Source of the DNA: Clostridioides difficile
GTDB taxonomy: Bacteria; Bacillota; Clostridia; Peptostreptococcales; Peptostreptococcaceae
Direction of reading: 5' to 3'
Length of the DNA stretch: 64,000 nt
NCBI GenBank assembly: GCA_024919175.1
Contig: CP103804.1
Coordinates: 3,286,001 to 3,350,000, forward strand
In this document: positions 45,559-55,517 of the stretch, piece by piece
Layout of the letters: each line of letters begins with the position of its first letter
How positions within the stretch are numbered: the stretch's first letter is position 1
Made by a program: the position numbers and the translations under genes
Notes under the pieces: model-generated
What the model was told of the DNA's origin: nothing
Database searches by the model: none
The model's input: only the letters and a program-made list of their open reading frames with translations

Positions 45559-46074
45559 CTAATCTATCATACCCTTGATAGGGTCTATAATCATTTTTCT
45601 TTCATCTATATCTATAGTAGGTACAAATTTTTTTATAGCTGGTATCATAAATTCTTTATCTTCCTCACCTTTTATTACATAGACATCATTTGCAGAATAT
45701 TGAAGTACATCCTCCAAGACTCCTACATACTTTCCTTCTATAGTCAAAACTTCCATACCAATCATGTCTGCTATAAAAAACTCACCTTCTTCAAGGTCTC
45801 TACTTTCTTCTCTAGACACATACATAAATTTATTTTTTAGCTTTTCTGCTTTTTCTATAGTGTCTATACCTTTTATCTTCATTACAACCATAGAACCTTT
45901 ATATCTTACATTTTCTACAGTCCACTTGTTGTCTAAATCTTTTCCTAAATAAAAATCTTTCAATTCATCAAATCTATCTATATCATCAGTAAGCGGATAA
46001 ACTCTTACCTCACCTTTTAGACCTTGTGTGTTTACTATTTGCCCTACCTTAAAATGAGTTAATTTTTCTTTCAT
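45559..46074 (-). CDS. rimM: Ribosome maturation factor RimM
   Basis: 16S processing factor that binds S19. The 171 residues have the N-terminal RimM domain (KVGQIVNTQGLKGEVRVYPL) and the C-terminal PRC barrel (EFFIADMIGMEVLT). AAGAAGGTGAT precedes ATG. A terminator at 46156-46179 separates it from khpA, which is unusual in this cluster. Confidence 0.95.
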   Translation of the reverse strand: MKEKLTHFKVGQIVNTQGLKGEVRVYPLTDDIDRFDELKDFYLGKDLDNKWTVENVRYKGSMVVMKIKGIDTIEKAEKLKNKFMYVSREESRDLEEGEFFIADMIGMEVLTIEGKYVGVLEDVLQYSANDVYVIKGEEDKEFMIPAIKKFVPTIDIDERKMIIDPIKGMID

Positions 46075-46155
46075 GTTATCACCTTCTTTAAAAAATTTAA
46101 TCTTATGTTACCATAGCATCATAAATTCTCAAAACTATACACAGTTATACAAAAA

Positions 46156-46179
46156 GGACTAGGTGCTATACCTAATCCT
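46156..46179 (-). terminator. Terminator between khpA and rimM
   Basis: AGGACTAGGT (46156-46165) pairs with ACCTAATCCT (46170-46179), one mismatch, with TTTTT after it on the minus strand. It divides the ylxM-ffh-rpsP-khpA unit from rimM-trmD. Confidence 0.75.
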
Positions 46180-46184
46180 CCTCT

Positions 46185-46412
46185 TTACACTATCTCAAGA
46201 GAAACTTTTATGTTTTCTCTATTTGCAACAGATCTTACGACAGTTCTTATAGCTTTAGCTATTCTTCCCTGCTTCCCAATAACCTTACCCATGTCATCTT
46301 GAGCAACTGTAAGCTTTAAGACGATACCATCATTGTCTTTAAATTCCTCAACAACAACCGAGTCAGGATTATCAACTAGAGCCTTAGCTATATCTACAAC
46401 TAGCTCTTTCAT
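46185..46412 (-). CDS. khpA: KH-domain RNA-binding protein KhpA
   Basis: 75-residue KH domain protein with the GKQGRIAKAIR motif (GxxG loop). It partners with the Jag/KhpB type protein in other Firmicutes. ATG at 46412 is preferred over 46421, since AGGAGATGAAATAT precedes it. Confidence 0.92.
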   Translation of the reverse strand: MKELVVDIAKALVDNPDSVVVEEFKDNDGIVLKLTVAQDDMGKVIGKQGRIAKAIRTVVRSVANRENIKVSLEIV

Positions 46413-46476
46413 ATATTTCATCTCCTAAAGTAACCTTAACCATAAGTATTTACTTATACTAATTGCTAAGAAAAAA

Positions 46477-46749
46477 TTATTTTGCTTGTTTAGAAGCTTC
46501 GAATTTTTCTATTACTCCATTTTTTACAAGTAATTTTTTAACTACTTCTGTTGGTTGAGCACCAGTAGCTAACCATTTTATAGCTTTTTCATCGTTTATT
46601 CTTACTTGTTTAGGTTCAGAAATTGGATTATAGTATCCTATTTCTTCTATAAATTTTCCATCTCTTGGAGCTCTTGAATCAGCTACTACTATTCTGTAGA
46701 AAGGTTTTTTATTAGCTCCCATTCTTTTTAATCTTATTTTAACTGCCAT
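46477..46749 (-). CDS. rpsP: 30S ribosomal protein S16
   Basis: 90 residues, starting MAVKIRLKRMGANKKPFYRI, the S16 hallmark. ATG at 46749 follows GGAGGTGACTGTA. Between ffh and khpA in the usual order. Confidence 0.97.
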   Translation of the reverse strand: MAVKIRLKRMGANKKPFYRIVVADSRAPRDGKFIEEIGYYNPISEPKQVRINDEKAIKWLATGAQPTEVVKKLLVKNGVIEKFEASKQAK

Positions 46750-46788
46750 TACAGTCACCTCCGAATAATTTTTACTATTTTTTATATT

Positions 46789-48141
46789 TTATTTAAAAAA
46801 AGGTAAACCGCCTAAGCCGCCCCTTTTCTTCATACTTTTTTGTGAACCAGCAAACATCTTCATCATTTTTTTCATTTCATTAAGTTGTTTTATAAGTCTA
46901 TTTACATCTTGTACAGTAGTTCCACTACCTCTAGCTATTCTTTTTTTTCTAGAAGCATTTAATACTCCTGGGTTACGTCTCTCATATGTAGTCATTGATT
47001 GAATTATGGCTTTAGTTCTATTCATTTCTTTACCATTCAAATCTACATCTCCAAGTTGGTCTTTTATATTTCCCATACCAGGCATCATGCCAAGTATCTT
47101 GTCTAGAGGTCCCATGTTCTGTATCTGTTCCATTTGTTGCAAAAAATCTTCAAAATCTAGTTCTTGTTTTTTGATTTTTTGTTCTAATTCCTTAGCTTTT
47201 TCTAAGTCCATACTTTCTTGTGCTTTTTCTATTAGGCTTAATACATCTCCCATACCTAATATTCTTGATGCCATTCTGTCTGGGTGGAAAGGTTCTATAT
47301 CATCTAGTTTCTCTCCCATACCCATAAACTTTATAGGTTTTTGTGTTACTGCTCTTATTGAAAGTGCAGCTCCACCTCTAGTATCTCCATCTAACTTAGT
47401 TAATACTACTCCATCAACGCCCAGTGCTTCATTGAAGCTTTCTGCAACATTTACTGCATCTTGACCTGTCATAGAGTCTACAACTAAAAGTATTTCATGT
47501 GGCTTAACTTCTGACTTAATTGACTTTAACTCATCCATAAGCACTTCATCTATATGAAGTCTACCAGCGGTATCTATAATAACCAAATCGTTAGCATTTT
47601 TAATTGCATGACTTAAACCTGCCTTAGCGATATTTACTGGATTTTCTTTATCTCCCATATTGAATACAGGTATATCCAATTTTTCTCCAACAACCTGAAG
47701 TTGCTTTATTGCTGCTGGTCTGTAAATATCACAAGCTACCAATAGAGGTTTCTTGCCTTGCTTTTTAAAATATCCTCCAAGTTTTCCTGCTGTTGTAGTT
47801 TTACCTGCCCCTTGCAATCCAACCATCATTAAAATTGTAGGAGGTTTTGAGGAAATCATTACTTTACTTTGTACATCCCCCATTAAACTTGTAAGTTCTT
47901 CATTTACAATTTTTATTACATGCTGAGCTGGTGTCAAACTTTGCATGACCTCTTGTCCAACACTTCTCTCTTGAACTTTTTTTATAAAATCTTTAACTAC
48001 CTTAAAGTTAACATCTGCTTCAAGAAGAGCAAGTTTAACTTCTCTCATGGCATTTTTTACATCTGCTTCTGTAAGTTTTCCTTTTGATTTCAACTTACTA
48101 AATGCCCCTTGTAGTTTATCCGACAATCCTTCAAATATCAT
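46789..48141 (-). CDS. ffh: Signal recognition particle protein Ffh
   Basis: SRP54 GTPase for membrane-protein targeting. NG domain motif GLQGAGKTTT, IIDTAGRLHID and TKLDGDTRGGAA, and an M domain ending in methionine-rich helix (MKKMMKMFAG). It overlaps ylxM by the ATGA of 48141-48138. Confidence 0.97.
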   Translation of the reverse strand: MIFEGLSDKLQGAFSKLKSKGKLTEADVKNAMREVKLALLEADVNFKVVKDFIKKVQERSVGQEVMQSLTPAQHVIKIVNEELTSLMGDVQSKVMISSKPPTILMMVGLQGAGKTTTAGKLGGYFKKQGKKPLLVACDIYRPAAIKQLQVVGEKLDIPVFNMGDKENPVNIAKAGLSHAIKNANDLVIIDTAGRLHIDEVLMDELKSIKSEVKPHEILLVVDSMTGQDAVNVAESFNEALGVDGVVLTKLDGDTRGGAALSIRAVTQKPIKFMGMGEKLDDIEPFHPDRMASRILGMGDVLSLIEKAQESMDLEKAKELEQKIKKQELDFEDFLQQMEQIQNMGPLDKILGMMPGMGNIKDQLGDVDLNGKEMNRTKAIIQSMTTYERRNPGVLNASRKKRIARGSGTTVQDVNRLIKQLNEMKKMMKMFAGSQKSMKKRGGLGGLPFFK

Positions 48142-48506
48142 TTTATCATCTCCCTACATACATCTTCTATATTTTCTAGCTTAGGGATTAAATTAGCACA
48201 ATCTCTATTGTGCAATAAATCTTCTTTAATGTCAATAATTTTATTTCTTATAAATTTAATATTTTTTTCCTGTTCTTGAAGCTTAGATACTAAATGTAGC
48301 TTTTCTTCATAATCTCTTAGTATCTTTTCTGAACGTTTTAATGTATCATATACACCTTGTCTTGATACACTTAAATTTTCACTGATTTCACCTAAAGAGT
48401 AATCCTCTTCATAGTATAGAGCTACTATCTCTTTTTGCTTATCAGTTAGTAATTCTTTATACTGTTCAAATAACAATCCAATTTCGACCATTTTTTCTAT
48501 ATTCAT
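48138..48506 (-). CDS. ylxM: YlxM/p13-family DNA-binding protein
   Basis: 122-residue sigma-70 region 4-like helix-turn-helix protein (YSLGEISENLSVSRQGVYD). YlxM modulates SRP function in streptococci. It is translated just ahead of ffh, with the stop inside the ffh start. RBS AGGAAGTG precedes ATG. Confidence 0.92.
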   Translation of the reverse strand: MNIEKMVEIGLLFEQYKELLTDKQKEIVALYYEEDYSLGEISENLSVSRQGVYDTLKRSEKILRDYEEKLHLVSKLQEQEKNIKFIRNKIIDIKEDLLHNRDCANLIPKLENIEDVCREMIK

Positions 48507-48559
48507 ATCTTACACTTCCTAGCAGTATACTGTAAAGGTTATTTACTTTACACTATTGT

Positions 48560-48588
48560 ATTTTATATCATATAAACACTCTTGTCAA
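48560..48588 (-). promoter_or_regulatory. Promoter of the ylxM-ffh-rpsP-khpA unit
   Basis: TTGACA (48588-48583) and TAAAAT (48565-48560) are 17 bases apart on the minus strand, about 55 bases before ylxM. Confidence 0.75.
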
Positions 48589-48608
48589 CCATTATTTTTA
48601 AAAGAATA

Positions 48609-49913
48609 CTAGTTACCAAATAATGCATCTGAAAATGATTTTGCATCAAAATCCTGTAAATCTTCTACTCTTTCTCCAACCCCAATAAGTTTTACAGGTA
48701 CATCTACTTCTGACTTTACTGCAAGCACTACTCCACCTTTTGCTGTTCCATCAAGTTTTGTAAGTACTATACCAGTTATATCTGCAACTTCTTTAAATGT
48801 TTTAGCTTGAACAACTGCATTTTGACCTGTTGTTGCATCTACTACAAGAAGTACCTCACGTTTTGCTTCTGGAAATTCTCTATCTACTATTTTAAATACT
48901 TTTCCAAGTTCATTCATAAGATTAGCTTTGTTGTGTAATCTTCCAGCTGTGTCACATATTAATAAATCTGTCTTTCTAGCTTTTGCTGCCTTTATAGCAT
49001 CAAATACTACTGCTCCTGGGTCTGCACCTTCTTTATGCTTTATTATATCTACATTAGTTCTGTTTGCCCAGATTTCTAATTGCTCTGTTGCTGCGGCTCT
49101 AAATGTATCTGCTGCTGCCAATAAAACTTTTTTCCCATCTTTTTTGTATCTATTTGCCAATTTTCCTATTGTAGTAGTTTTACCTACTCCATTTACACCT
49201 ACCATTAAAACTATACATGGAGCTGGTTCTATATCTAATGTAGAGTTTTCATTTGTAAGTATATCTTCAACTATAGATTTAAGTTCTTCTCTTACCTTTA
49301 TTGGTTCAGTAATTCCCTTTTGCTTTATTTTATCTCTTAGTTTTTCAATTATGTCCATAGTTGTATTTACACCAACATCTGCTGTTATTAAAATTTCCTC
49401 TAAATCCTCAAGTAATTCTTCATCTACTTTCGTATATGATTTTAAAACCTCATCTATTCTATCAGTTATTCCTTGTTTTGCCTTTGTTAATCCTTGCTTT
49501 AATCTTTCAAACAAATTAACTTTCTTTTCTTCACTTTCCTCTTCTTTATTTGCATAATTTTCATATTCAGCTTCTTCATCATAATTATCATTGTTTAAGT
49601 CTTCTATTTCACAATCTGTAGAATCATTATTCATTAACGATTCTACATCTTGTTCATTAATATCTATCTTATCTTCTTCTTTATCTTCTATATGTCTATC
49701 TTCTTCACTACTTTCATTAACAACGTCTTCTTCAGTTTTCTCTGGAATATCCTCTACTTTATCTATAACTTCTTCTTCAAACCCCGAAAAAATTGTTTCT
49801 TCTATATTTTCTAAATTGTCAGCACCACTTTCTATTTCTTCTTCTGATTCAACATCTTTTTTTTCTAATTCCTTATCCTTATCTTTGCCAAAACCAAATA
49901 ATTTTTTTAACAC
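48609..49913 (-). CDS. ftsY: Signal recognition particle receptor FtsY
   Basis: SRP receptor GTPase. Residues 1-130 are a very acidic, low-complexity region, normal for FtsY but long here. The NG domain has GVNGVGKTTT, DTAGRLHNK and TKLDGTAKGG. The start is GTG at 49913 after AGGAGGAAG. It follows smc by 26 bases. Confidence 0.96.
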   Translation of the reverse strand: MLKKLFGFGKDKDKELEKKDVESEEEIESGADNLENIEETIFSGFEEEVIDKVEDIPEKTEEDVVNESSEEDRHIEDKEEDKIDINEQDVESLMNNDSTDCEIEDLNNDNYDEEAEYENYANKEEESEEKKVNLFERLKQGLTKAKQGITDRIDEVLKSYTKVDEELLEDLEEILITADVGVNTTMDIIEKLRDKIKQKGITEPIKVREELKSIVEDILTNENSTLDIEPAPCIVLMVGVNGVGKTTTIGKLANRYKKDGKKVLLAAADTFRAAATEQLEIWANRTNVDIIKHKEGADPGAVVFDAIKAAKARKTDLLICDTAGRLHNKANLMNELGKVFKIVDREFPEAKREVLLVVDATTGQNAVVQAKTFKEVADITGIVLTKLDGTAKGGVVLAVKSEVDVPVKLIGVGERVEDLQDFDAKSFSDALFGN

Positions 49914-49939
49914 TATTCTTCCTCCTATGTCAATCTAAG

Positions 49940-52900
49940 TTATATAATATCAGTTATCTCTTGAGCTTCTTTTAGCTTTAAACTAATAACTTTTGAAATA
50001 GCTTTTTCTTGCATTGTAACTCCATAGATATAATCAGCAGCTTCCATAGTTCCTCTTCTATGAGTTACTGATATAAATTGTGTTTCTTTAGATAAATCCT
50101 TTAAAAATTCTCCAAATCTAAATATATTTGCGTCATCAAGTGGAGCCTCAATTTCATCTAATATACAAAATGGTGTTGGTTTTGTAATTAATATTGCAAA
50201 TAATATGCTTATTGCAGTTAGAGCTTTTTCTCCACCAGACAGCAGATTTAAATTCTTCATTTTTTTACCAGGTGGTTGAGCTGTTATTAGTATGTCACTT
50301 TCTAATAAATTTTCTTTATCTAAAATAGTTAATTCTCCACAACCACCACCAAAAAGTCTTTTGTACACATACTTAAAGTTTTTACTTATTTCTTCAAATT
50401 TAATCTCAAATTCAGATTTCATATTTTCTTCTAATGTATGTATAAGTTTTTCTATCTCCTCCATAGATTCTTCTAAATCTTGTTTTTGTTCACTATAAAA
50501 ATCATATCTTTCTTTGATTTCTTCATATTCTTTGATAGAATCTATATTTATATTCCCAAGACTTCTTATTTCTCTCTTTAGATTTTCTAAGAATTTTCTA
50601 TCTATCTCTAAATTTTCATCCTTGATTTCCAATGCTTGTACTAAAGTCATTTCATATTGTTCAAATAACTTATTTATATATGTGTCTTGACTAGTTTTTA
50701 ATCTTTCTAATCTTCCACCAACCTTAAATAAACTCTCTTTAAGTTCTATATGTTGTCTATCTATAACTTTTAACTCTTTACTAATTTCATCAAAATTATT
50801 TTTCAAGTCATCTTTAGCTATTTTTCTAGTTTCAAGATTTCTATTGCTGTCTCCCAATTGTTTAGTTAAGTTTTCTTTTTCTTTTTCTTCAATAGATATA
50901 GACTCCTGTAACTTAACTATTTCTGCTTCTTCATAATTTAATGATTCATCTAATTGTTTAGTCTTTTCTTCTAACTCACAATTTTCACCAGATATTCTTT
51001 TTATATCTCTGATGATGCTATTGTAAGCTTCTGTTTTCTTTACTAAAGTTAGATTTAATTCATCGAATTCAGCTTTTTCTTTATCATACAAATCATTATA
51101 TTTTTTTATTTCATCACTTAATATATCAATTTTTTCTTTATTTTGATTGTATGTATTTTCTAATGCTTCCATGTCTTTTTTAACAATGTCACTTTTTTCA
51201 AGTGTATAATTTAAGTTAGAACCCAAATCACTTTTCTCATTATCTAGCCTAGTTATACTAGATTTTAAAGATTCAATCTCAGATTCAATATTTTCTATAC
51301 TTGTACTCTTTATTATAATGCTTTTTTCTAAATCTTTTACTTCATTTTCAACTAAATCAATTTCATTTTTTATATTTTTTATATTTTTATTTAGGGATTC
51401 TTTTGTGAGTTCTAGACCTGAAATCTCAACCTTAACATCATTTATTCTTTCTGTATATTCGTTAATAAATCTTTTTCTTGATAATATATTTCCGTTAGTT
51501 TTTAAACTACCTCCAGTTAAAGAACCTCCTGGATTTAAGATTTCACCATCCAAAGTTACTATTTTAAATCTATGACCAGTTTCTTTTGCAAATTTTATCC
51601 CTTCATCTATATTATTTATAAATATCGTTCTTCCAAGTATATTTTCAATTATATTTCTATATTTTTCATCAAACGTAATTAAATCACTTGCTATTCCTAT
51701 AAATTTAGTATTTGCTTTTAAATTTCCTAAACTTATTTTATTTGATTTAATTATATTTAATGGCAAAAATGTTACTCTTCCTAAATTATTTTTCTTCAAA
51801 TAGTTTATTGCAGATTTAGCACTAAGTTCATCGTCAGTTATTATATTTTGCATATAAGCACCAAGTGCTGCTTCTACAGATTTCTCATATTTTTCAGGAA
51901 CATTTATAATCTGTCCTAGTGCTCCATGAATACCTTTTAAATCTTTATTTTTTAATACTTCTTTTACACCTCTATTAAATCCCTCATAATGATTTTCCAT
52001 ATCTATATAAACATTTAACTTTGAGTTATATCCATTTAGATTGTATTTACTCTTCTGTATTTCATCTTCTATCTTATTGAGTTCACTAATAGAAGATTGT
52101 AAATCAGCAGTTAATTTTTTATTTCTGCTATTCACATTGTTTAAATTTTCTTTTTTCATATTAAATTCTTTATTTATACTATCTAATTCAGAAGATTTTG
52201 TTTGAATATTTTGGTTTAATTCTGATATTTCTGAGTTTATGTTCTCATCTCTAATATTCATATTTTCCTTATTCGCATTTAAAGCAGATAGCTTATTACT
52301 AAATTCTTGCTTCTTATTTAATATATCTATTATATTTTCTTTTAATAATTCTATGTCATTATTTAAAGATTCCAACTTAATCCTTTGATTTTCTTTACTA
52401 GATTCTAACTTTTTTATATTCTCTTGTAATAGTGATAACTCTTCACTATTTGAAAACTTATTAATTTCTAATTCTTTTATGTATGCCTTATTTTCATTTA
52501 GCTTTTCTTTTATATTGTTTATTTCAGAATTTTTTCTATATATTTCATTTGTAAAGTTTTTTATTCTTTCTTTAATTAAATTTATTTGTGACTCTTTTTT
52601 TGATATAACACCTTTAATTGAATTTATATAATCTACAGACTTTTCAATTACATCTTGTAGTACCTCTATTTCCTTATCAACATCTTCTTGTTTTTTCTCT
52701 ACAACATTTTTTTGCTCTTCTTTTTCTTTAAGCTCTTTTTCAATAACTTTACTATGCTCATCAACTTCACTTAGTTCTTTTTCTATTCCTTCAATTTCTC
52801 TTATAAAATTATTCACTTCTAGTATTTTTAACTTTTCACTTATTTCTAAATACTTTTTTGCTTTTGTTTGTTGATTAAAAAGAGGTTTTAATTGATTTTC

Positions 52901-53494
52901 AATTTCTATATATACATCATCTATTCTTTCTAAATTTTCTTTTGTATTACTTAAATTTCTTTCTGCTTCCTGTTTTTTATATCTATATTTTGATATACCA
53001 CAAGCTTCATCAAAAACTTTTCTTCTACTTAAAGGATTATTACTCAATATTTCATCTACTTTTCCTTGCTCTATAATTGAATAACCATCTTTTCCAATAC
53101 CAGTATCTAAAAAGACTTCTTTTATATCCTTTAATCTGCAACTCTTATTATTTAGAAAAAATTCACTTTCTCCATTTCTATAAGCTCTTCTTCTTATAGT
53201 CACTTCTGTAAAGTCTAATTCTAATTGATTCTCAGAATTATCAATAGTAAGAGCTACTTCACAGTAATTCATGGGTTTTTTTGTATCTGTACCTGCAAAT
53301 ATTACATCTTCAAGTTTATCACCTCTAAGGCTCTTGATACTTTGTTCTCCTAATACCCATCTTACGGCATCAGATATGTTACTTTTTCCACTTCCATTTG
53401 GCCCTACTATCGCTGTTATTCCTTCTTTAAAAATAATATCGGTCTTTACTGGAAAGGATTTAAATCCCTTTAACTCTAGTCTCTTTAAATACAA
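49940..53494 (-). CDS. smc: Chromosome segregation protein SMC
   Basis: 1184-residue condensin ATPase. Walker A GPNGSGKSN is at the N-terminus, the hinge near residue 520 (GIHGALGQIINV), and the C-terminus has LLSGGEKALTAI and LDEIEAPLDDAN. Long coiled-coil arms flank the hinge. The start is TTG at 53494 after AAGGGAGAG. The rnc-radical SAM-smc-ftsY order is conserved in clostridia. Confidence 0.97.
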   Translation of the reverse strand: MYLKRLELKGFKSFPVKTDIIFKEGITAIVGPNGSGKSNISDAVRWVLGEQSIKSLRGDKLEDVIFAGTDTKKPMNYCEVALTIDNSENQLELDFTEVTIRRRAYRNGESEFFLNNKSCRLKDIKEVFLDTGIGKDGYSIIEQGKVDEILSNNPLSRRKVFDEACGISKYRYKKQEAERNLSNTKENLERIDDVYIEIENQLKPLFNQQTKAKKYLEISEKLKILEVNNFIREIEGIEKELSEVDEHSKVIEKELKEKEEQKNVVEKKQEDVDKEIEVLQDVIEKSVDYINSIKGVISKKESQINLIKERIKNFTNEIYRKNSEINNIKEKLNENKAYIKELEINKFSNSEELSLLQENIKKLESSKENQRIKLESLNNDIELLKENIIDILNKKQEFSNKLSALNANKENMNIRDENINSEISELNQNIQTKSSELDSINKEFNMKKENLNNVNSRNKKLTADLQSSISELNKIEDEIQKSKYNLNGYNSKLNVYIDMENHYEGFNRGVKEVLKNKDLKGIHGALGQIINVPEKYEKSVEAALGAYMQNIITDDELSAKSAINYLKKNNLGRVTFLPLNIIKSNKISLGNLKANTKFIGIASDLITFDEKYRNIIENILGRTIFINNIDEGIKFAKETGHRFKIVTLDGEILNPGGSLTGGSLKTNGNILSRKRFINEYTERINDVKVEISGLELTKESLNKNIKNIKNEIDLVENEVKDLEKSIIIKSTSIENIESEIESLKSSITRLDNEKSDLGSNLNYTLEKSDIVKKDMEALENTYNQNKEKIDILSDEIKKYNDLYDKEKAEFDELNLTLVKKTEAYNSIIRDIKRISGENCELEEKTKQLDESLNYEEAEIVKLQESISIEEKEKENLTKQLGDSNRNLETRKIAKDDLKNNFDEISKELKVIDRQHIELKESLFKVGGRLERLKTSQDTYINKLFEQYEMTLVQALEIKDENLEIDRKFLENLKREIRSLGNINIDSIKEYEEIKERYDFYSEQKQDLEESMEEIEKLIHTLEENMKSEFEIKFEEISKNFKYVYKRLFGGGCGELTILDKENLLESDILITAQPPGKKMKNLNLLSGGEKALTAISILFAILITKPTPFCILDEIEAPLDDANIFRFGEFLKDLSKETQFISVTHRRGTMEAADYIYGVTMQEKAISKVISLKLKEAQEITDII

Positions 53495-53521
53495 ATCGTT
53501 TCTCTCCCTTCATTGTTAAAA

Positions 53522-54592
53522 CTAAAGGTTATAAATGTCATACAATTTTCTATGGATGTCTCTCATATTAGCAATAATTAAACTTTTCCCATCTAACACA
53601 ATTTCTAATTGATTTATATCTAAATCTGATTCTTGTGTTTTTAAAATCACACCAAAATTTTCTTTCATATATTTAATATTTGTTTTTTTATTTCCTATTA
53701 TTTTAGAAATATTCTTTTTATTAGACTTTACTAACATATTCTTTATATTTTTATTTTGTAAAGTAAGAAATTCTAAATAATCTTTTATCAACTCAGCTTC
53801 TACCAATTCTCTAAAAGCAGGGTGATATGGACCTGCTAAGACAGCTTTTCCCATTTGTATATCATCAGTAGCTTGAAGCCCAACTCTGATTACATTTATA
53901 TCGTTAACATAAAATAATACAAGTACTTTTTTTACTATTCTTATACTCTCCTCAAGTGTAAATGGCATATATTCGTTTTGCTCCATCAATTTTTCAAGAC
54001 CAGTCTCTTTTACCACTAAAGTTGGATAAATTCTTACACAATCTGGCTTAAGCTCTACAAATTTCTTGGCTGTAAATATGCATTTTTCCTCTGTATCAGT
54101 TGGAAGTCCAACCATCATTTGTAAACCAAGTTTAATTCCACTATCTTTTATCAACTTTGAACTCTTGTATACAATTTCTGACTGATGTCCTCTAATACTA
54201 TCTAATAACACTTTTTCATCTAGAGATTGTACTCCAAGCTCTATTATACTTGTCTTATATTCTTTTAACATTTCTAATATTTCTTCACTAATACAATCTG
54301 GCCTTGTGGACATTCTAATATCTTTTATAAAACCTTTTTCTACATACTCTTTGGCAACAGATAATAAACTTTTTTGTATATCTACATCTATAGCAGTAAA
54401 ACTTCCACCAAAAAATGCTATTTCTACATCAGCATCCTTATCTATAGTCTTTAAACATTCTTCAATTATATTTCTTGCATCTTCACTAGTAACATCAGTA
54501 CTCACACCTGTTATTTTTTTTTGATTACAAAATATACAATCATGAGGACATCCTTTGTGAGGAACAAATATAGGTATAATTCTCTTTTTCAT
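53522..54592 (-). CDS. Elp3-like radical SAM protein
   Basis: 356 residues with the radical SAM cluster motif CPHDCIFC and the Elp3-group regions EIAFFGGSFTAID and ELGVQSLDEKVL. The C-terminal GNAT domain of true Elp3 is lacking, so a tRNA or small-molecule role is open. This subgroup regularly sits between rnc and smc in clostridia. AAGGATGTTGTAG precedes ATG. Confidence 0.88.
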   Translation of the reverse strand: MKKRIIPIFVPHKGCPHDCIFCNQKKITGVSTDVTSEDARNIIEECLKTIDKDADVEIAFFGGSFTAIDVDIQKSLLSVAKEYVEKGFIKDIRMSTRPDCISEEILEMLKEYKTSIIELGVQSLDEKVLLDSIRGHQSEIVYKSSKLIKDSGIKLGLQMMVGLPTDTEEKCIFTAKKFVELKPDCVRIYPTLVVKETGLEKLMEQNEYMPFTLEESIRIVKKVLVLFYVNDINVIRVGLQATDDIQMGKAVLAGPYHPAFRELVEAELIKDYLEFLTLQNKNIKNMLVKSNKKNISKIIGNKKTNIKYMKENFGVILKTQESDLDINQLEIVLDGKSLIIANMRDIHRKLYDIYNL

Positions 54593-54645
54593 CTACAACA
54601 TCCTTCTAATCTAAATATTTCTTTTTATATTTTTACATATTATAT

Positions 54646-55356
54646 TTATTTTTCCCATAATTTTTTCTTTAGAGCTACTTTAGCAGCCAATTGTTCTGCT
54701 TCTTTTTTACTTTTACCTTCTCCTATACCTAAAACATCTTCATTAATTCCCACTTCCATAACAAACCTTTTATTATGGTCTGGTCCTTTTTCTTCTATAA
54801 GCCTATACCAAATATTATTTTCTCCATTTCCTTGTAATACTTCTTGAAGATGTGTTTTATAGTCTCTAAATATATTTCCTTTTCTTGAGTCATAAATTAT
54901 ATTTTCCATATGGTGCAATATAAATTGTCTTGCACTTTCAAATCCTCCATCAAGATATATCGCTGCTATTACAGCCTCAAGTGCATCTGCTAATATTGAA
55001 GTTCTATGTCTACCTCCAGTAGCTTCTTCACCTCTACCCAATAGCATATGAATCCCTAAATTTATATCATTTGCAACTTCACTTAATGAATCTTCACAAA
55101 CTATATTTGCTCTAAGCTTAGTCAATTCCCCTTCGGGCAGATTAGATTCTTCATTAAATAAATAATCACTTATCACTATACCTAAAACTGAATCTCCTAA
55201 AAATTCTAATCTTTCATTAAAATTATATCTCTTATTTTCATTAGAATATGAACTATGTGTAAGAGCTTCTAGTATATATTCTTTATTTTTAAATTTATAA
55301 TTTATAACATCTTCAAATCTTTGTATATTATCTAGTAATTTTTTACTTATCTTCAT
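54646..55356 (-). CDS. rnc: Ribonuclease III
   Basis: Cleaves double-stranded RNA in rRNA processing. Catalytic signature ERLEFLGDSVLGIVI, later DALEAVIAAIYLDGG, and a C-terminal double-stranded RNA-binding domain (GEGKSKKEAEQLAAK). 236 residues, normal. RBS GGAGGGATGC precedes ATG. The enzyme could also act on toxin-antitoxin RNA duplexes, as it does for type I systems elsewhere. Confidence 0.97.
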   Translation of the reverse strand: MKISKKLLDNIQRFEDVINYKFKNKEYILEALTHSSYSNENKRYNFNERLEFLGDSVLGIVISDYLFNEESNLPEGELTKLRANIVCEDSLSEVANDINLGIHMLLGRGEEATGGRHRTSILADALEAVIAAIYLDGGFESARQFILHHMENIIYDSRKGNIFRDYKTHLQEVLQGNGENNIWYRLIEEKGPDHNKRFVMEVGINEDVLGIGEGKSKKEAEQLAAKVALKKKLWEK

Positions 55357-55454
55357 TATTGCATCCCTCCAAAATCCTATTCTATAAATTCTAGTGTACT
55401 ATTTTTGTGCAACTATTGCAAAACCAAAATCCAAAATACTCATCTCATAAAAAT

Positions 55455-55502
55455 AAAACTACCTATGAAACAAAATATCTCATAGGCATCATAGGCAGTT
55501 TT
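55455..55502 (-). terminator. Terminator of the zinc-ribbon protein gene
   Basis: AAAACTACCTATGA pairs with TCATAGGCAGTTTT with one mismatch, then TATTTTTA on the minus strand. Confidence 0.8.
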
Positions 55503-55517
55503 ATTTCTTATGAATTT

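Noticed and set aside
48928..49557. 209-residue frame antisense to ftsY
   Set aside because: It is the complement of conserved GTPase motifs, with no start signal and no family match.
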